Shown here piece after piece: positions 8,770-18,000 of a stretch of DNA of 64,000 nucleotides. Source of the DNA: Ruania halotolerans. GTDB lineage: Bacteria; Actinomycetota; Actinomycetes; Actinomycetales; Beutenbergiaceae. The notes under the pieces were generated by a model. It did no database searches and was not told where the DNA came from. It saw only the letters and a program-made list of their open reading frames with translations. Within the stretch, counting starts at the first letter, position 1; each line of letters begins with the position of its first letter. The stretch covers positions 1,747,380-1,811,379 of the forward strand of contig NZ_CP088017.1 of the NCBI RefSeq assembly GCF_021049285.1, given 5' to 3'. The position numbers and the translations under genes are program-made.

Positions 8770-9519
8770 ATGTTGCGAACCACCCGACGCGCGTCGATCA
8801 TTGCTGCGCTCCAAACCTCCGGCGAGGTCTCGGTGCAAGATCTCGCCGATGAGTTCGGCGTCAGCCTCTCCACGATCCGCCGAGATCTGAACGAACTAGG
8901 CCAAGAAGGCCTCCTGCAGCGGGTCCGTGGAGGGGGCTCAGTGGACCCGGACCCCGCCCCCTTTCACCAGATCGCGCCGACCCACGCGAAGGAGAAGGAC
9001 CGCCTGGGTCGTCGGGCGGCCGAACTCGTCCGCGATGGGGACGTGATCATCTGCGACATCGGCACCACGGTCGCGCAGGTCGCTCGTCATCTCCGCGGTC
9101 GCAGGGTCACGGTCATCACCGCATCGCTCGCAGTCATCGATGCCTTGCGGGACTCGCCGGAGACCGAACTGATCGTGCTTGGTGGCGTCCTGCGGCCGTC
9201 CTACCTCTCGCTCGTCGGGGCCCTGACCGAATCCGCACTCAGTCAGATCACCGCCGACATCGCATTCCTCGGTGCCAGTGGGGTGCGCAGCGACGGCAGC
9301 CTGCTCGACTCCACCGGAATCGAGGTTCCGGTCAAACGAGCAATTCTGCGCGCCGCGGAGAGGAGCGTTCTCGTCGTGGCCGATGACAAGTTCCCCGGCA
9401 CGGGGCTGCTCGCCGTCTGCGGCCCGGACAGCATCGGCACTGTGGTGACGAGTCGGCACGATTCGAACGAGGCGCTGGATGCACTGCGGCGGGCGGGAAG
9501 TGAGGTGCTGGTCGGATGA
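8770..9519 (+). CDS. DeoR-family transcriptional regulator, locus A
   Basis: The 249-residue protein has an N-terminal DeoR winged helix (residues about 4-57, VSVQDLADEFGVSLSTIRRDL). It is followed by the DeoRC sensor domain with the phosphosugar-binding pattern (GDVIICDIGTT near residue 92, and FLGASGV, about 160). DeoR proteins usually repress sugar-phosphate operons and release DNA on binding a phosphorylated sugar. It is the first gene of a two-gene unit with GH4 (overlap ATGA at 9516) and diverges from the kinase/importer operon, so it probably controls both. I placed the start at ATG 8770; the upstream ATG at 8752 overlaps the predicted -10 element. Confidence 0.9.
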   Translation: MLRTTRRASIIAALQTSGEVSVQDLADEFGVSLSTIRRDLNELGQEGLLQRVRGGGSVDPDPAPFHQIAPTHAKEKDRLGRRAAELVRDGDVIICDIGTTVAQVARHLRGRRVTVITASLAVIDALRDSPETELIVLGGVLRPSYLSLVGALTESALSQITADIAFLGASGVRSDGSLLDSTGIEVPVKRAILRAAERSVLVVADDKFPGTGLLAVCGPDSIGTVVTSRHDSNEALDALRRAGSEVLVG

Positions 9520-10862
9520 AGCTGACGATCATCGGTGGTGGAGGATTCCGTGTGCCGCAAATCTTCCAGGCGGTCTCCGATCCCGCAGCTCGCCTGCGCA
9601 TCGACGAGCTGTGCCTGTTCGATGTCGATGCCTCTCGGATCGACGCGATCCGTGCGGTCATCTCTGACCTTGCGAAGACGATGGCGCACCCCGTGCGCGT
9701 GACCTCCACCGTAGACCTAGCAGAATCGGTCCGCGGAGCAGACTTCGTCTTCTCCGCGATGCGGGTAGGGGGCATCGCGGGCCGGATGCTCGACGAGCGA
9801 GTGGCACTCGATCTCGGCGTGCTCGGCCAAGAGACGATTGGGCCCGGCGGGCTCGCCTACGCGCTCCGGACGCTCCCGCACGCTCGCGATCTCGCGCGGA
9901 TGGTCCGCGATATCGCGCCGCAGGCGTGGGTCATCAACTTCACCAACCCTGCCGGCCTGGTGACTGAAGCCATGCGCGAGATTCTTGGTGACCGCGTCAC
10001 GGGAATCTGCGACACACCGATTGGCCTCATGCGCCGCGCTACCCGGGTGGCTGGGCACCGCCCGGAGGAGGTGACCTTCGACTACGTCGGGCTCAACCAC
10101 CTCGGATGGCTACGCAGCCTGACAGTCGACGGACGCGACGTGCTACCGGAGATCCTGGGCGATGAGAGCCGGCTGGCGCAGATCGAAGAGGCGCGCGTGC
10201 TCGGGCTGGATTGGGTCCGCGCACTGGGTGCGCTGCCGAACGAGTATCTCTTCTACTACTACCGCACCCGTGAGGCGGTCACTCGGATCCGGGGGGCGGA
10301 GCAGACGCGCGGGCAGTACCTAGCTGCCAAACAGGGGGAGTTCTACGGCGCTGACCCGAACCTCGAATCGTGGAGTCGTACCCTGCACGATCGCGAGGCC
10401 AGCTATATGGGGGAGTCGCGCGAGGCCGGCGACCTGCATGGCCGCAACATCGAGGATGTGGAGAATGGCGGGTATCAGCAGGTCGCATTGGATCTGATGA
10501 CGGCGCTCACCGGGGGACCGGCCGCCACGATGATCCTCAATGTCGGCAATGACTCGCTCGACGGCCCGCGACTGGTGCCCGAACTTCCGGAGAACGCTGT
10601 GGTGGAGGTGCCGTGCACGGTGGACACCGACGGCATCCACCCCCACCGTGTTGCTGCCATTGAGGGTGACATGCTCGGGCTGATGGTCCAGGTCAAGGCG
10701 AGCGAACAGCTGGTGCTCCGGGCCTCGCTCGAGCGCTCGTCGGAGTTGGCGTGGCGCGCTTTCGCCGGCCACCCGCTGGTCGACTCCTCGATAGTTGCGG
10801 GCCAGTTGCTCGAGGAGTACCAGTCCCGCATCCCGGGCGTCGCCGCCGCGCTCGGCGGTTGA
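9516..10862 (+). CDS. GH4 family 6-phospho-beta-glucosidase
   Basis: The 448-residue cytoplasmic enzyme has an N-terminal NAD-binding motif (MKLTIIGGGGFRVP), NFTNPAG (141-147), CDTP (165-168) and GLNHLGW (192-198). Cys165 and His195 are the expected metal ligands. GH4 enzymes use NAD+ and a divalent metal to cleave glycosides by an oxidation/elimination mechanism; the CDxP/NHLGW pattern is that of the 6-phospho-beta-glucosidase group. The ATG overlaps the stop codon of the DeoR gene. No PTS gene is visible, so the phosphorylated substrate would have to come from a kinase, most likely the adjacent PfkB protein. A non-phosphorylated substrate is the alternative. Confidence 0.9.
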   Translation: MKLTIIGGGGFRVPQIFQAVSDPAARLRIDELCLFDVDASRIDAIRAVISDLAKTMAHPVRVTSTVDLAESVRGADFVFSAMRVGGIAGRMLDERVALDLGVLGQETIGPGGLAYALRTLPHARDLARMVRDIAPQAWVINFTNPAGLVTEAMREILGDRVTGICDTPIGLMRRATRVAGHRPEEVTFDYVGLNHLGWLRSLTVDGRDVLPEILGDESRLAQIEEARVLGLDWVRALGALPNEYLFYYYRTREAVTRIRGAEQTRGQYLAAKQGEFYGADPNLESWSRTLHDREASYMGESREAGDLHGRNIEDVENGGYQQVALDLMTALTGGPAATMILNVGNDSLDGPRLVPELPENAVVEVPCTVDTDGIHPHRVAAIEGDMLGLMVQVKASEQLVLRASLERSSELAWRAFAGHPLVDSSIVAGQLLEEYQSRIPGVAAALGG

Positions 10863-10904
10863 TCTGGGAAATCGCAGACGCCAAGACCCCAGCGAGAGTG
10901 ATGA

Positions 10905-11031
10905 GATGCGCCGCTACGCCCGGCGCGTCGATGAGATCGAGAAGATTGTCGACTCCACCACGGGCGACATCGTGATCTACCGCAGCCTCGCCGTGATCCA
11001 CGCCCCTCAACCAGCTCGGGCTCGTCGATGA
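10905..11031 (+). pseudogene. short coding-like remnant between convergent genes
   Basis: A 41-codon frame (ATG 10905, TGA 11029-11031) shows good third-position GC in its first half (MRRYARRVDEIEKIVDSTTG...). It has no ribosome site and no recognisable family. It lies in the 172-nt gap between GH4 and the convergent LacI gene. It may be a gene fragment or chance. Confidence 0.2.
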
Positions 11032-11034
11032 GTC

Positions 11035-12054
11035 TCAGCTGCGCGTGCTCGAGCCCCGGATGACGAGGTCGGTGTAGACGCTCTGACGTCGCGGTGCGCC
11101 GTCGTACCGGCCGTGGATCCGGTCCAGCAGCATCTGACCGGCGAGGCGACCACGATCGGCGAACCGCAGATCCACGCTGGTCAGTTGCGGTCGGCAGATC
11201 GTGGCGTCGCGGCTGTTGTCCATCCCGACCAGGGCGACGTCCTCCGGCACGCGCAGGCCCCGGTCCAGGCAGGCGTTGAGCGCACCGACTGCCAACTGGT
11301 CGTTGGCACACAGGAGGGCGTCCGGTCTGTCGCCGGTATCCAACAGTGACATGGTGGCCAGGTACCCCGCTTCGCGCGTGAAGGCGGTGGCGTGCACCAC
11401 CGGCGCGTTGGCGTGGTCGGCTAGGCCTTCGCGGAAACCTTCCAACCGACTTTTGGCAGGCAGGGTCCCCTGCGGGCCGCTGACCATGCCGACCCGGCGG
11501 CATCCCTGATGGCGCAAGTGTTCGACGGCGCGGCGGGCTCCTCCGCCGGCGTCGGCGCCGACCGAGTCCACGACGATGTCCTGCGGAACCGACCCGATCA
11601 CGACGATCGGTACGGCTGGGGTCTGTAGCTCTTGGATCAGCCGCGGCGCGAAGCCAGTCGAGAAGAGCACGACGCCGTCGACATAGCGCTCAGCGAGATC
11701 ATGGACAACCTTCAGTTCTTTCTCCAGTTGTCCGTAAGTGGATTCCACGAGCAGCCGCAGTCTGTGCTCGTGGACGAGCTCTTGCAGTGAGCGCATTGCC
11801 TCCACGTAGGCGGGGTTGCCGATGTCTTCAACCACCAGGCTGATCTGCCGGGTACTGCGGCCCCGGAGTGAGCGCGCTGCTGCCTTCGGCGTGTAGGCCG
11901 TTTCACGGATGGCGTTCTTGATGCGGTGGCGCATCTGGACGCTGACCTTCGGATCGCCGTTCAGGTATCGCGAGACTGAAGCCACAGAGACACCCGCACG
12001 ATCGGCCACTGTGCTGATCGTGGCACCCCGGGAGTCAGATGATGTGTCTGCCAT
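11035..12054 (-). CDS. LacI-family transcriptional regulator of the 12228 gene
   Basis: The 339-residue protein has a LacI helix-turn-helix (ISTVADRAGVSVASVSRYLNGDP, about 13-35), a hinge helix (PKAAARSLRG) and a periplasmic-binding-protein-like sensor (ISLVVEDIGNPAY onward, DALLCANDQLAVGAL). ATG 12054 is chosen because AGGAGG lies 7 nt upstream. It is transcribed divergently from the barrel/FGE fusion gene across 173 nt holding two palindromes, so autoregulation plus control of that gene is likely. The effector would be a sugar. It converges with the GH4 gene. Confidence 0.9.
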   Translation of the reverse strand: MADTSSDSRGATISTVADRAGVSVASVSRYLNGDPKVSVQMRHRIKNAIRETAYTPKAAARSLRGRSTRQISLVVEDIGNPAYVEAMRSLQELVHEHRLRLLVESTYGQLEKELKVVHDLAERYVDGVVLFSTGFAPRLIQELQTPAVPIVVIGSVPQDIVVDSVGADAGGGARRAVEHLRHQGCRRVGMVSGPQGTLPAKSRLEGFREGLADHANAPVVHATAFTREAGYLATMSLLDTGDRPDALLCANDQLAVGALNACLDRGLRVPEDVALVGMDNSRDATICRPQLTSVDLRFADRGRLAGQMLLDRIHGRYDGAPRRQSVYTDLVIRGSSTRS

Positions 12055-12082
12055 CACCCAGCCTCCTCGAACCGCGCGGTAT

Positions 12083-12093
12083 TGATTACATCA
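12083..12093. promoter_or_regulatory. palindrome TGAT-TAC-ATCA, possible operator for LacI gene
   Basis: This interrupted palindrome lies 29 nt upstream of the LacI start codon and shares the core TTACAT with the larger palindrome at 12174-12191. A second binding site of the same regulator is plausible. Confidence 0.4.
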
Positions 12094-12141
12094 GCGAACC
12101 TAGGCGTGGGGTGCTAGTGCGTCAAGCACTGCCATTAACCA

Positions 12142-12170
12142 TTGACGGGGCTGTCGACGCCATCTACGTT
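12142..12170 (+). promoter_or_regulatory. promoter of the 12228 gene
   Basis: TTGACG (12142-12147) and TACGTT (12165-12170) are separated by exactly 17 nt, a good sigma-70-type promoter. The predicted start falls inside the downstream palindrome. Confidence 0.6.
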
Positions 12171-12173
12171 CGC

Positions 12174-12191
12174 CATGTAATCAGTTACATG
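12174..12191. promoter_or_regulatory. palindromic LacI-type operator
   Basis: CATGTAA-TCAG-TTACATG is a perfect 7-bp inverted repeat with a 4-nt centre, placed just downstream of the -10 element so that a bound LacI protein would block transcription of the 12228 gene. Confidence 0.65.
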
Positions 12192-12227
12192 ATCAGCTCG
12201 GGGATCGGATCCTCAGGAGGATGCTTC

Positions 12228-14222
12228 GTGTTCAGCCCCTACGTCCCACGGCCCATCGACGGACCTACCGACGTCCCACTCGACCCTGACGCGGACCTCT
12301 CGCTGCTGGACGAGGCCAAGATCTTCGCCGCTCCCGACGACCCCGCCGACTGGCCCACGTGGCGTCGTCAGCTGCACCGGTGGCGGGACGAGGCACGCAC
12401 GCGACTGGGCTATGACGGCTCCCGGTATGACACCGAACGCACCGACGGCTTCGTGATGGCCCTGACGTGGCTCTGGGACGAACTGCTCTACGACCACGAC
12501 GCCGAGCGGTTCGACGTCGACGGCTACCTGGACGCCGCCGAGCGTGACTTCGGTGGCTTCGATATCGCCCTGCTCTGGCACGCCTATCCCAACGAAGGTA
12601 TTGATGCGCGCGGTCAGTTCGACTTCTACGACGTTCCCGAACTTCCGGAGGTCATTGCCCGGTTCCAGAGCCGCGGGGTGCGGGTCATCCTCTCCTACTA
12701 CCCCTGGGAGGAGTGGCCCCGTGCCGATGCCTCGGTCCAACCGGATGAACCCGACGTCTCGGTGGTGGCGGCCGGCTTCGTCGATCGGCTCGGGGCAGAT
12801 GGGCTGTTCCTGGACAGCGCCAAAGAGGGCAGTGCGGATGTCCGGGCGGCTTTGGACGCTGTGCGCCCCGGGCTCAGCCTCTCCGGCGAGTCCCGGCTGC
12901 CGCTGGCCCGGCTGCACGATCATTCCATGTCCTGGGCGCAATGGTTCGCCGATTCGCCGGTTCCCGGAGTCATGCGGGCGCGCTGGTTCGAACGCCGCCA
13001 CCTCCTGCACCACCTCCGACGGTGGAACCGTAGCCACCTGGCCGAATTGCACTCGGCCTGGTTGAACGGCTCCGGGATCCTGGTCTGGGAGAACGTGTTC
13101 GGCGTCTGGGTCGGGTGGAGCGCGCGCGATCGCGCCATACTGCGATCCATGCGGCGCGTCCAGCGCGAGTACGGGGCGTGGTTGCAGAGCGAACAGTGGA
13201 CGCCGCTCGCCGATCACCCCGGCGACGTGACGCCCGTGTACGCCTCCCGCTGGGAGCATGCCGGCAGCACGCTGTGGACGCTGGTGAACCGGGGCGATGA
13301 GGACTACGACGGGCCGTGGCTGGTCGCGGATGTGCCTGCCGGGGCGGCGTTGACCGAGTTGACCGCCGGGATCCCGCTCTCGGTGACCACCGATGTCAGC
13401 GGCCGGACTGTGATCGGTGGCCGCCTGCCCGCCGGCGCCGTGGCGGCCGTGCTGGCCTCCGCCGATCCGGTCGAGGCCGAACCCGTTGAGCCGCCGGTGA
13501 GTGACGCCTCGTTCCCGCTGCGCACAGCCGAACGACTCCCGGTCCGCTCCGCGCCCTCGCCGCACGTGCCCGACGGCTCGGTCAGCGTCGAGGGTGGCCG
13601 GTATGACCTGGTGGTGCGCTATCGCGCCCGCGAGACCGGGCTCTATGGCGAGGCGCCCTACGTCGACGAATGGAAGCCCTTGCCGCCCCGCCTGCATCAC
13701 ACGGCGACCGCGCACCGCTCGGTGCACCTCAACCCCTACGCCATCGACCGCACCGAAGTGACCAACGAGCAGTTCGCCGCGTTCCTCACCGCCACCGGCT
13801 ACCGGCCGCGCCGCCCGGAGCGGTTCCTGGCGCACTGGGTCGAGGGCGCACCGCCTCCGGGGCGTGAGGCGGAGCCGGTGACCTACGTCGACCTGGCCGA
13901 CGCCACCGCGTACGCCGCGTGGGCGGGAGCGAGGCTGCCGACCGAGGACGAATGGCAGGTGGCCGGCGAGGCGGGCCTGCTCGAACGCGGTGCGCCCGTC
14001 ATCTGGAACCTGACCGGCAGTGCACATTCGGACGGCCGCACCCGCTTCGTCATCCTCAAGGGCGGCAGCGAATGGCAGAGCACTGGTTCGGACTGGTACT
14101 TCGACGGCGGCGTACGCGGCCCCGAGGTCTCCGCGAAGCTGCTGATCTACGGCGCCGGCCTGACTCGTTCCCCCTCATTGGGATTTCGTTGCGCTGTTGA
14201 TCTGCCGGCGGAGAACGACTGA
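12228..14222 (+). CDS. glycosidase-like TIM-barrel protein fused to a degenerate FGE/SUMF1 domain
   Basis: The 664-residue protein has no signal peptide. Residues 1 to about 420 look like a glycoside-hydrolase barrel: FDIALLWHAYPNEG, VIARFQSRGVRVILSYYPWEEWP, and an acidic strand end GLFLDSAKEG. A beta-domain follows (WTLVNRGDEDYDG...). From about 500 the C-terminus matches the formylglycine-generating-enzyme (SUMF1/EgtB/PvdO) fold: IDRTEVTNEQFAAFL, VTYVDLADATAYAAWAGARLPTEDEW (about 551-576), VILKGGSEW, GFRCAVD (about 652-658). The GGS segment lacks the Cys pair region of true FGE, so the domain may bind sugar rather than oxidise cysteine. Start GTG 12228 is fixed by AGGAGG 7 nt upstream. It is controlled by the divergent LacI. 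The substrate is unknown. Confidence 0.75.
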   Translation: MFSPYVPRPIDGPTDVPLDPDADLSLLDEAKIFAAPDDPADWPTWRRQLHRWRDEARTRLGYDGSRYDTERTDGFVMALTWLWDELLYDHDAERFDVDGYLDAAERDFGGFDIALLWHAYPNEGIDARGQFDFYDVPELPEVIARFQSRGVRVILSYYPWEEWPRADASVQPDEPDVSVVAAGFVDRLGADGLFLDSAKEGSADVRAALDAVRPGLSLSGESRLPLARLHDHSMSWAQWFADSPVPGVMRARWFERRHLLHHLRRWNRSHLAELHSAWLNGSGILVWENVFGVWVGWSARDRAILRSMRRVQREYGAWLQSEQWTPLADHPGDVTPVYASRWEHAGSTLWTLVNRGDEDYDGPWLVADVPAGAALTELTAGIPLSVTTDVSGRTVIGGRLPAGAVAAVLASADPVEAEPVEPPVSDASFPLRTAERLPVRSAPSPHVPDGSVSVEGGRYDLVVRYRARETGLYGEAPYVDEWKPLPPRLHHTATAHRSVHLNPYAIDRTEVTNEQFAAFLTATGYRPRRPERFLAHWVEGAPPPGREAEPVTYVDLADATAYAAWAGARLPTEDEWQVAGEAGLLERGAPVIWNLTGSAHSDGRTRFVILKGGSEWQSTGSDWYFDGGVRGPEVSAKLLIYGAGLTRSPSLGFRCAVDLPAEND

Positions 14223-14292
14223 TCGCTCCTGCCGCCCGGTGGGAGCCAATTCCGTCGCGTTCAGGGAGCGTACCGGGCTCGCAGCCGCCCGC

Positions 14293-14745
14293 TCACCACC
14301 CGTCGGTGCCCTCCCACCCCCATTGCGGGAGCGGAAGATCGTCGGGCGCGTCCTTCGGGTCAGACCAGTGATGATTGAGCATCGCGGTGGCCCAGGTGAA
14401 CCAGGCGATCAGTTGAAACCGGAGGTCAGGGCCGTTCGGGACACCCGCGTCATCGAGTGCGAGGGTGAACGCGGCAACCGCGCGGCCATCCATCTGCTCG
14501 TGCGGGCCGTTACCGGCGTGCATCGCAATCACGTCGGTGTAGGTGCCCATGTGGTCGGTGTACCCGGTGGGGCCGCCGAGTTGCTCGGCCCAGTAGGCGG
14601 CGAGCCGCTCGGTGTGAGCGGGGTGGGTGCCCTGCTCGAACGCGTGGGCGAGGATCGGGTCGTCCAGGCAGCGCCGATGCCACGCCTGCGCGAGGGCACG
14701 GACGGCGTCCGCGCCTCCCATGGCGTCGTAGATGCTGGTCGCCAT
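14293..14745 (-). CDS. group II truncated hemoglobin-like globin
   Basis: The 150-residue single-domain protein (MATSIYDAMGGADAVRALAQAWHRRCLDDPILAHAF pattern) has a candidate proximal histidine in the MHAGNGPHEQMDG segment and a Trp-rich C-terminus. These features fit the truncated 2-on-2 globins that bind oxygen or nitric oxide in the cytoplasm. ATG 14745 is preferred; a GTG at 14748 is equally possible. It stands alone, converging with the barrel/FGE gene about 70 nt away, in which gap I see no feature. Confidence 0.8.
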   Translation of the reverse strand: MATSIYDAMGGADAVRALAQAWHRRCLDDPILAHAFEQGTHPAHTERLAAYWAEQLGGPTGYTDHMGTYTDVIAMHAGNGPHEQMDGRAVAAFTLALDDAGVPNGPDLRFQLIAWFTWATAMLNHHWSDPKDAPDDLPLPQWGWEGTDGW

Positions 14746-14803
14746 CACTCCACGGTAGACCTACCGGGCCAAGCGCGGCCCTCGAACGATCAGCGCGGGA
14801 GGT

Positions 14804-14865
14804 TGCGCCCCCTGCGGGCGCAGCGGCGGATGCAGGTGCTGACGGAAGGCAGCGGCCCCGTCAGC
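14804..14865. other. two consecutive hairpins in divergent intergenic region
   Basis: The 277-nt gap between the globin and dehydrogenase genes holds two perfect stems: TGCGCCC/GGGCGCA (14804-14810/14816-14822) and GCTGACGG/CCGTCAGC (14838-14845/14858-14865). Their role is unknown; a structured leader or transcription barrier between divergent units is possible. Confidence 0.4.
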
Positions 14866-14962
14866 CGCGCAATGAACGGCATTCTGCAACGTTCAGCCGC
14901 TCCGGCAATACATGCGGCCAATAGCACATAGTTCGCCCGCTGACAACGGTAGCGCTCCTAGC

Positions 14963-15007
14963 GGAAAGCGCATACCCTCGCTGACACAGCCTCAGAATGC
15001 GCTTTCC
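14963..15007. promoter_or_regulatory. paired LacI-type operator half-sites upstream of the dehydrogenase gene
   Basis: GGAAAGCGCAT (14963-14973) and its exact complement ATGCGCTTTCC (14997-15007) flank 23 nt. Read as 14-mers, GGAAAGCGCATACC (14963-14976) and AGAATGCGCTTTCC (14994-15007) each match GGAAAGCGCTTTCC at 12 of 14 positions. A near-perfect copy precedes the Liv-type importer at 18978. The likely binder is a LacI-family regulator encoded elsewhere. Confidence 0.6.
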
Positions 15008-15022
15008 ACGAGGAGGACAATG

Positions 15023-18000
15023 ATGTCAGCGCAGCGACGATTCCCAACGATGAAATCGATGGCAGCGGGGGGTGTAGCTGCCGTTCTCGGCCTCGGTGCC
15101 CTGGCTGCACCCGCCAGCGCCGACGCGCACGAGTTCACCGAACTTCTCAACTTCGAGGGCTACACCCGTGACGCTCTCGATGGCCAGGATGGGTGGTCCG
15201 CATCGGCAGCGGCGCAAGTGATCGCCGACCCGTTGAACGGGAACAACCAGGTCCTCGAGATGGTCGGAGGGTCGAATTCGGCCCACCGTGCGATCCCGGA
15301 GATCGCCGACGGGCAGACCGGCACCCTGTTCTTCCGGTTCATGCGCAGCGGCAGCGTTGACACCTCGTTCGGCATCACCGATGTGGATGCACCGACCACC
15401 TACACCGACAGCCGGGCCTATGTGAACAATCAGAACAACGACGTGATGCTGGTTCGCGACGGCGGCGGGTTCAAGCCTGCAGGCGCCTGGGCTGAGGACA
15501 GCTGGCAGTGCGTGTGGATCGTGGCCGACAATGCGGCGGATCAGGTCACCGTGTATAGCCAAGGTGGCCCATACGAGGAGGTCACCCGCCTTCCGGAGGG
15601 CGCCGACGAGCAGTTCGCCTTCCGCACGAACGTCTCCGGAGCTCTGGACCGGTTCTTCTGGATCAACGGTTCCAGCAGCGCGGGCCAGCTTACCCTCGAC
15701 GATGTCGCGATCGACACCACGGGGCAGAATCTGGCCAACCCGACCGGCAACCCGGCCGACTGCGCCTACACCGGGGAGCAGGAGCAGCCGCTGCTGAACC
15801 CACTACCCGACCCGCAGCAGTCCACGCTCGGGATCGAGGTGACTGAGCTCGCCCAGCTGCCGGAGTCGGAGACGACGCCGCAGACGCAGGATCAGCGACT
15901 CATCCGGCACAACCGCATCACTCACCTCGACGAGGTTCCGGACGGTTCTGGGCGACTGATGGTGCCCGACATGAACGACATCCTCTATCTCGTGGACAAG
16001 GACTCCGGCGAGTACGTGCCGTACCTGAACGTGCGGGATCAGTTCCTCGACAACTTTCACAATCACGCCGGCTTGGGCACCGGCCTCGGTTTCGCCGAGT
16101 TCCATCCGGAGTTCGCCCAGAACGGCATCTTCTACACCGTGCACACCGAGGGCGGCAGCGCCCTGAGTGAAGACGAACCGGACTTCCCCAGCTACGGCAA
16201 CACCTCGTTCCACAGCGTGATCACCGAGTGGACAGCCGCCGATCCCGCGGCCGAGACCTTCGAGGGGACCAGCCGTGAGCTGATGCGCTTCCCGTTCGCG
16301 GGACGAGTGCACACCGTCCAGCAGATCGCCTTCAACCCCACTGTCGAACCCGGCGATGCGGACTACGGCATGCTGTACATCCTCGTCGGCGACGGCGGCA
16401 ACGGGGTGGGCAACGGCAATCCGCAGGACCTGAGCACCCCGCAGGGCACCATCATGCGGATCGACACCGCGGGCCAGGACAGCGCCAACGGTCAGTACGG
16501 TATCCCCGCCGACAACCCGTTCCTGGGCGAGCCCGGCGCACTCCCGGAGATCTACGCCGTCGGGATGCGCGACCCGCACCGGATCAGCTGGGACCCGGCC
16601 GGTGAGCACACGATGTACCTCGGTCACATCGGGGAGTGGCAGGTCGAGTCGATCTACGAGGTGCTCCCCGGCGACAACTTCGGCTGGTCCGAACGCGAAG
16701 GTCCGTTCCGCGCCGACAACCGGCAGATCTTCCCGCTACCGGACGACGACGCCGACTACGGATTCACCTACCCCGTGACCGCGTACGACCACAACCGCGA
16801 TCCCGGGCAGACCGGTGACGCCGGCGTGGCCGTCAACGGCGGCTTCGTCTACCGCGGAGACATCCCCGAGCTCCAAGGGCGGTACCTGTTCACCGACCTG
16901 GTGCGCGGCTGGGTACTCTCCGCCGATGCCGACGAGATGATCCGCAACGACGGCGACCCAGACGACCTGGCGCCGATCGAGGAACTGCGGGTCTTCCACG
17001 AGGGCCAGGAGACGACGTTCCAGGAATTGGTCGGGGACAGTCGAGTCGACCTGCGCTTCGGAGCCGACGGTGACGGTGAGCTGTACCTGGTGGCCAAGGC
17101 GGACGGGAAGATCTGGAAGGTGACCGGGGCGCGCACCGTCACCGCGCAGTCGCCGATCGTGCTGCCGGAGCTGGCCGAGAACGTCGTGGCGCACTACGAC
17201 TTCGACCACCCGGTGGACGGTGCACCGACCTTCGAAGCCGACCAGGGCACCTCCGGGACTGAGATCGAACTGGTCAACGGCGGCGTCGAGATGCGCGTGG
17301 CCGACGCCGCCTACCCTGGGGCCGGGGAGGCGCTGCAGACGCAGCAGATGAGCCCCACCGAGCAGTCGAACGACGACTGGAAGGCCGGCGTGCACAACCC
17401 CGATGGCGTCGCCTCGCTGGCAGGCCTGGCCGGAGTGGACGCGACGTCGGTCATGGGCTGGTTTAAGCCGACCGGCCTGCACCCGGCGCTGAACAGCAAC
17501 AGCGACAACCCCGAGGACCGTTACAACGCCATCGGTCTGGCCGGTGTGCTGACCGGCACCTCAGACGGGCACGCCGTGCGTGCCCTCCTGGAGGTGATCC
17601 AGGTGGACGGCGAGCTGCGTCTGGTGGGCCTGGCGAGGCGGATCGACGGCGAATCGTCCTGGATCTACGCGGCCACGCTGCCGTGGGACCAGATCCTGGA
17701 ACGAGGGGAGTGGGTCCACCTGGCGGCCACCTTCGATTTCGCTGCCGGCGAGATGCAGCTGTTCATGAACGGTGAACCGCTCGAGGGTGAGTACACCCGG
17801 GCGGACAACCCCTGGGGTGAGGGGTCGACCTCACCGAGCAACCCGGCGGGTCTCAAGATCGGGGGCAGTTATCCGCAGAACACGCGAGAGGCCAACCCGT
17901 TCAACGGCCGCATGGACGACCTGATGTTCCTGGACGCGGCCCTGACCCCGGAACAGATCGCTGCCCAGTATGCGATGTTCGAGGTGGAGCAGGCAGAACC

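Noticed and set aside
12213-14027. Long minus-strand frame of about 604 codons over the barrel/FGE gene
   Set aside because: Its composition is typical of the antisense of GC-rich coding DNA; the plus strand has a ribosome site, promoter, operator and recognisable domains.
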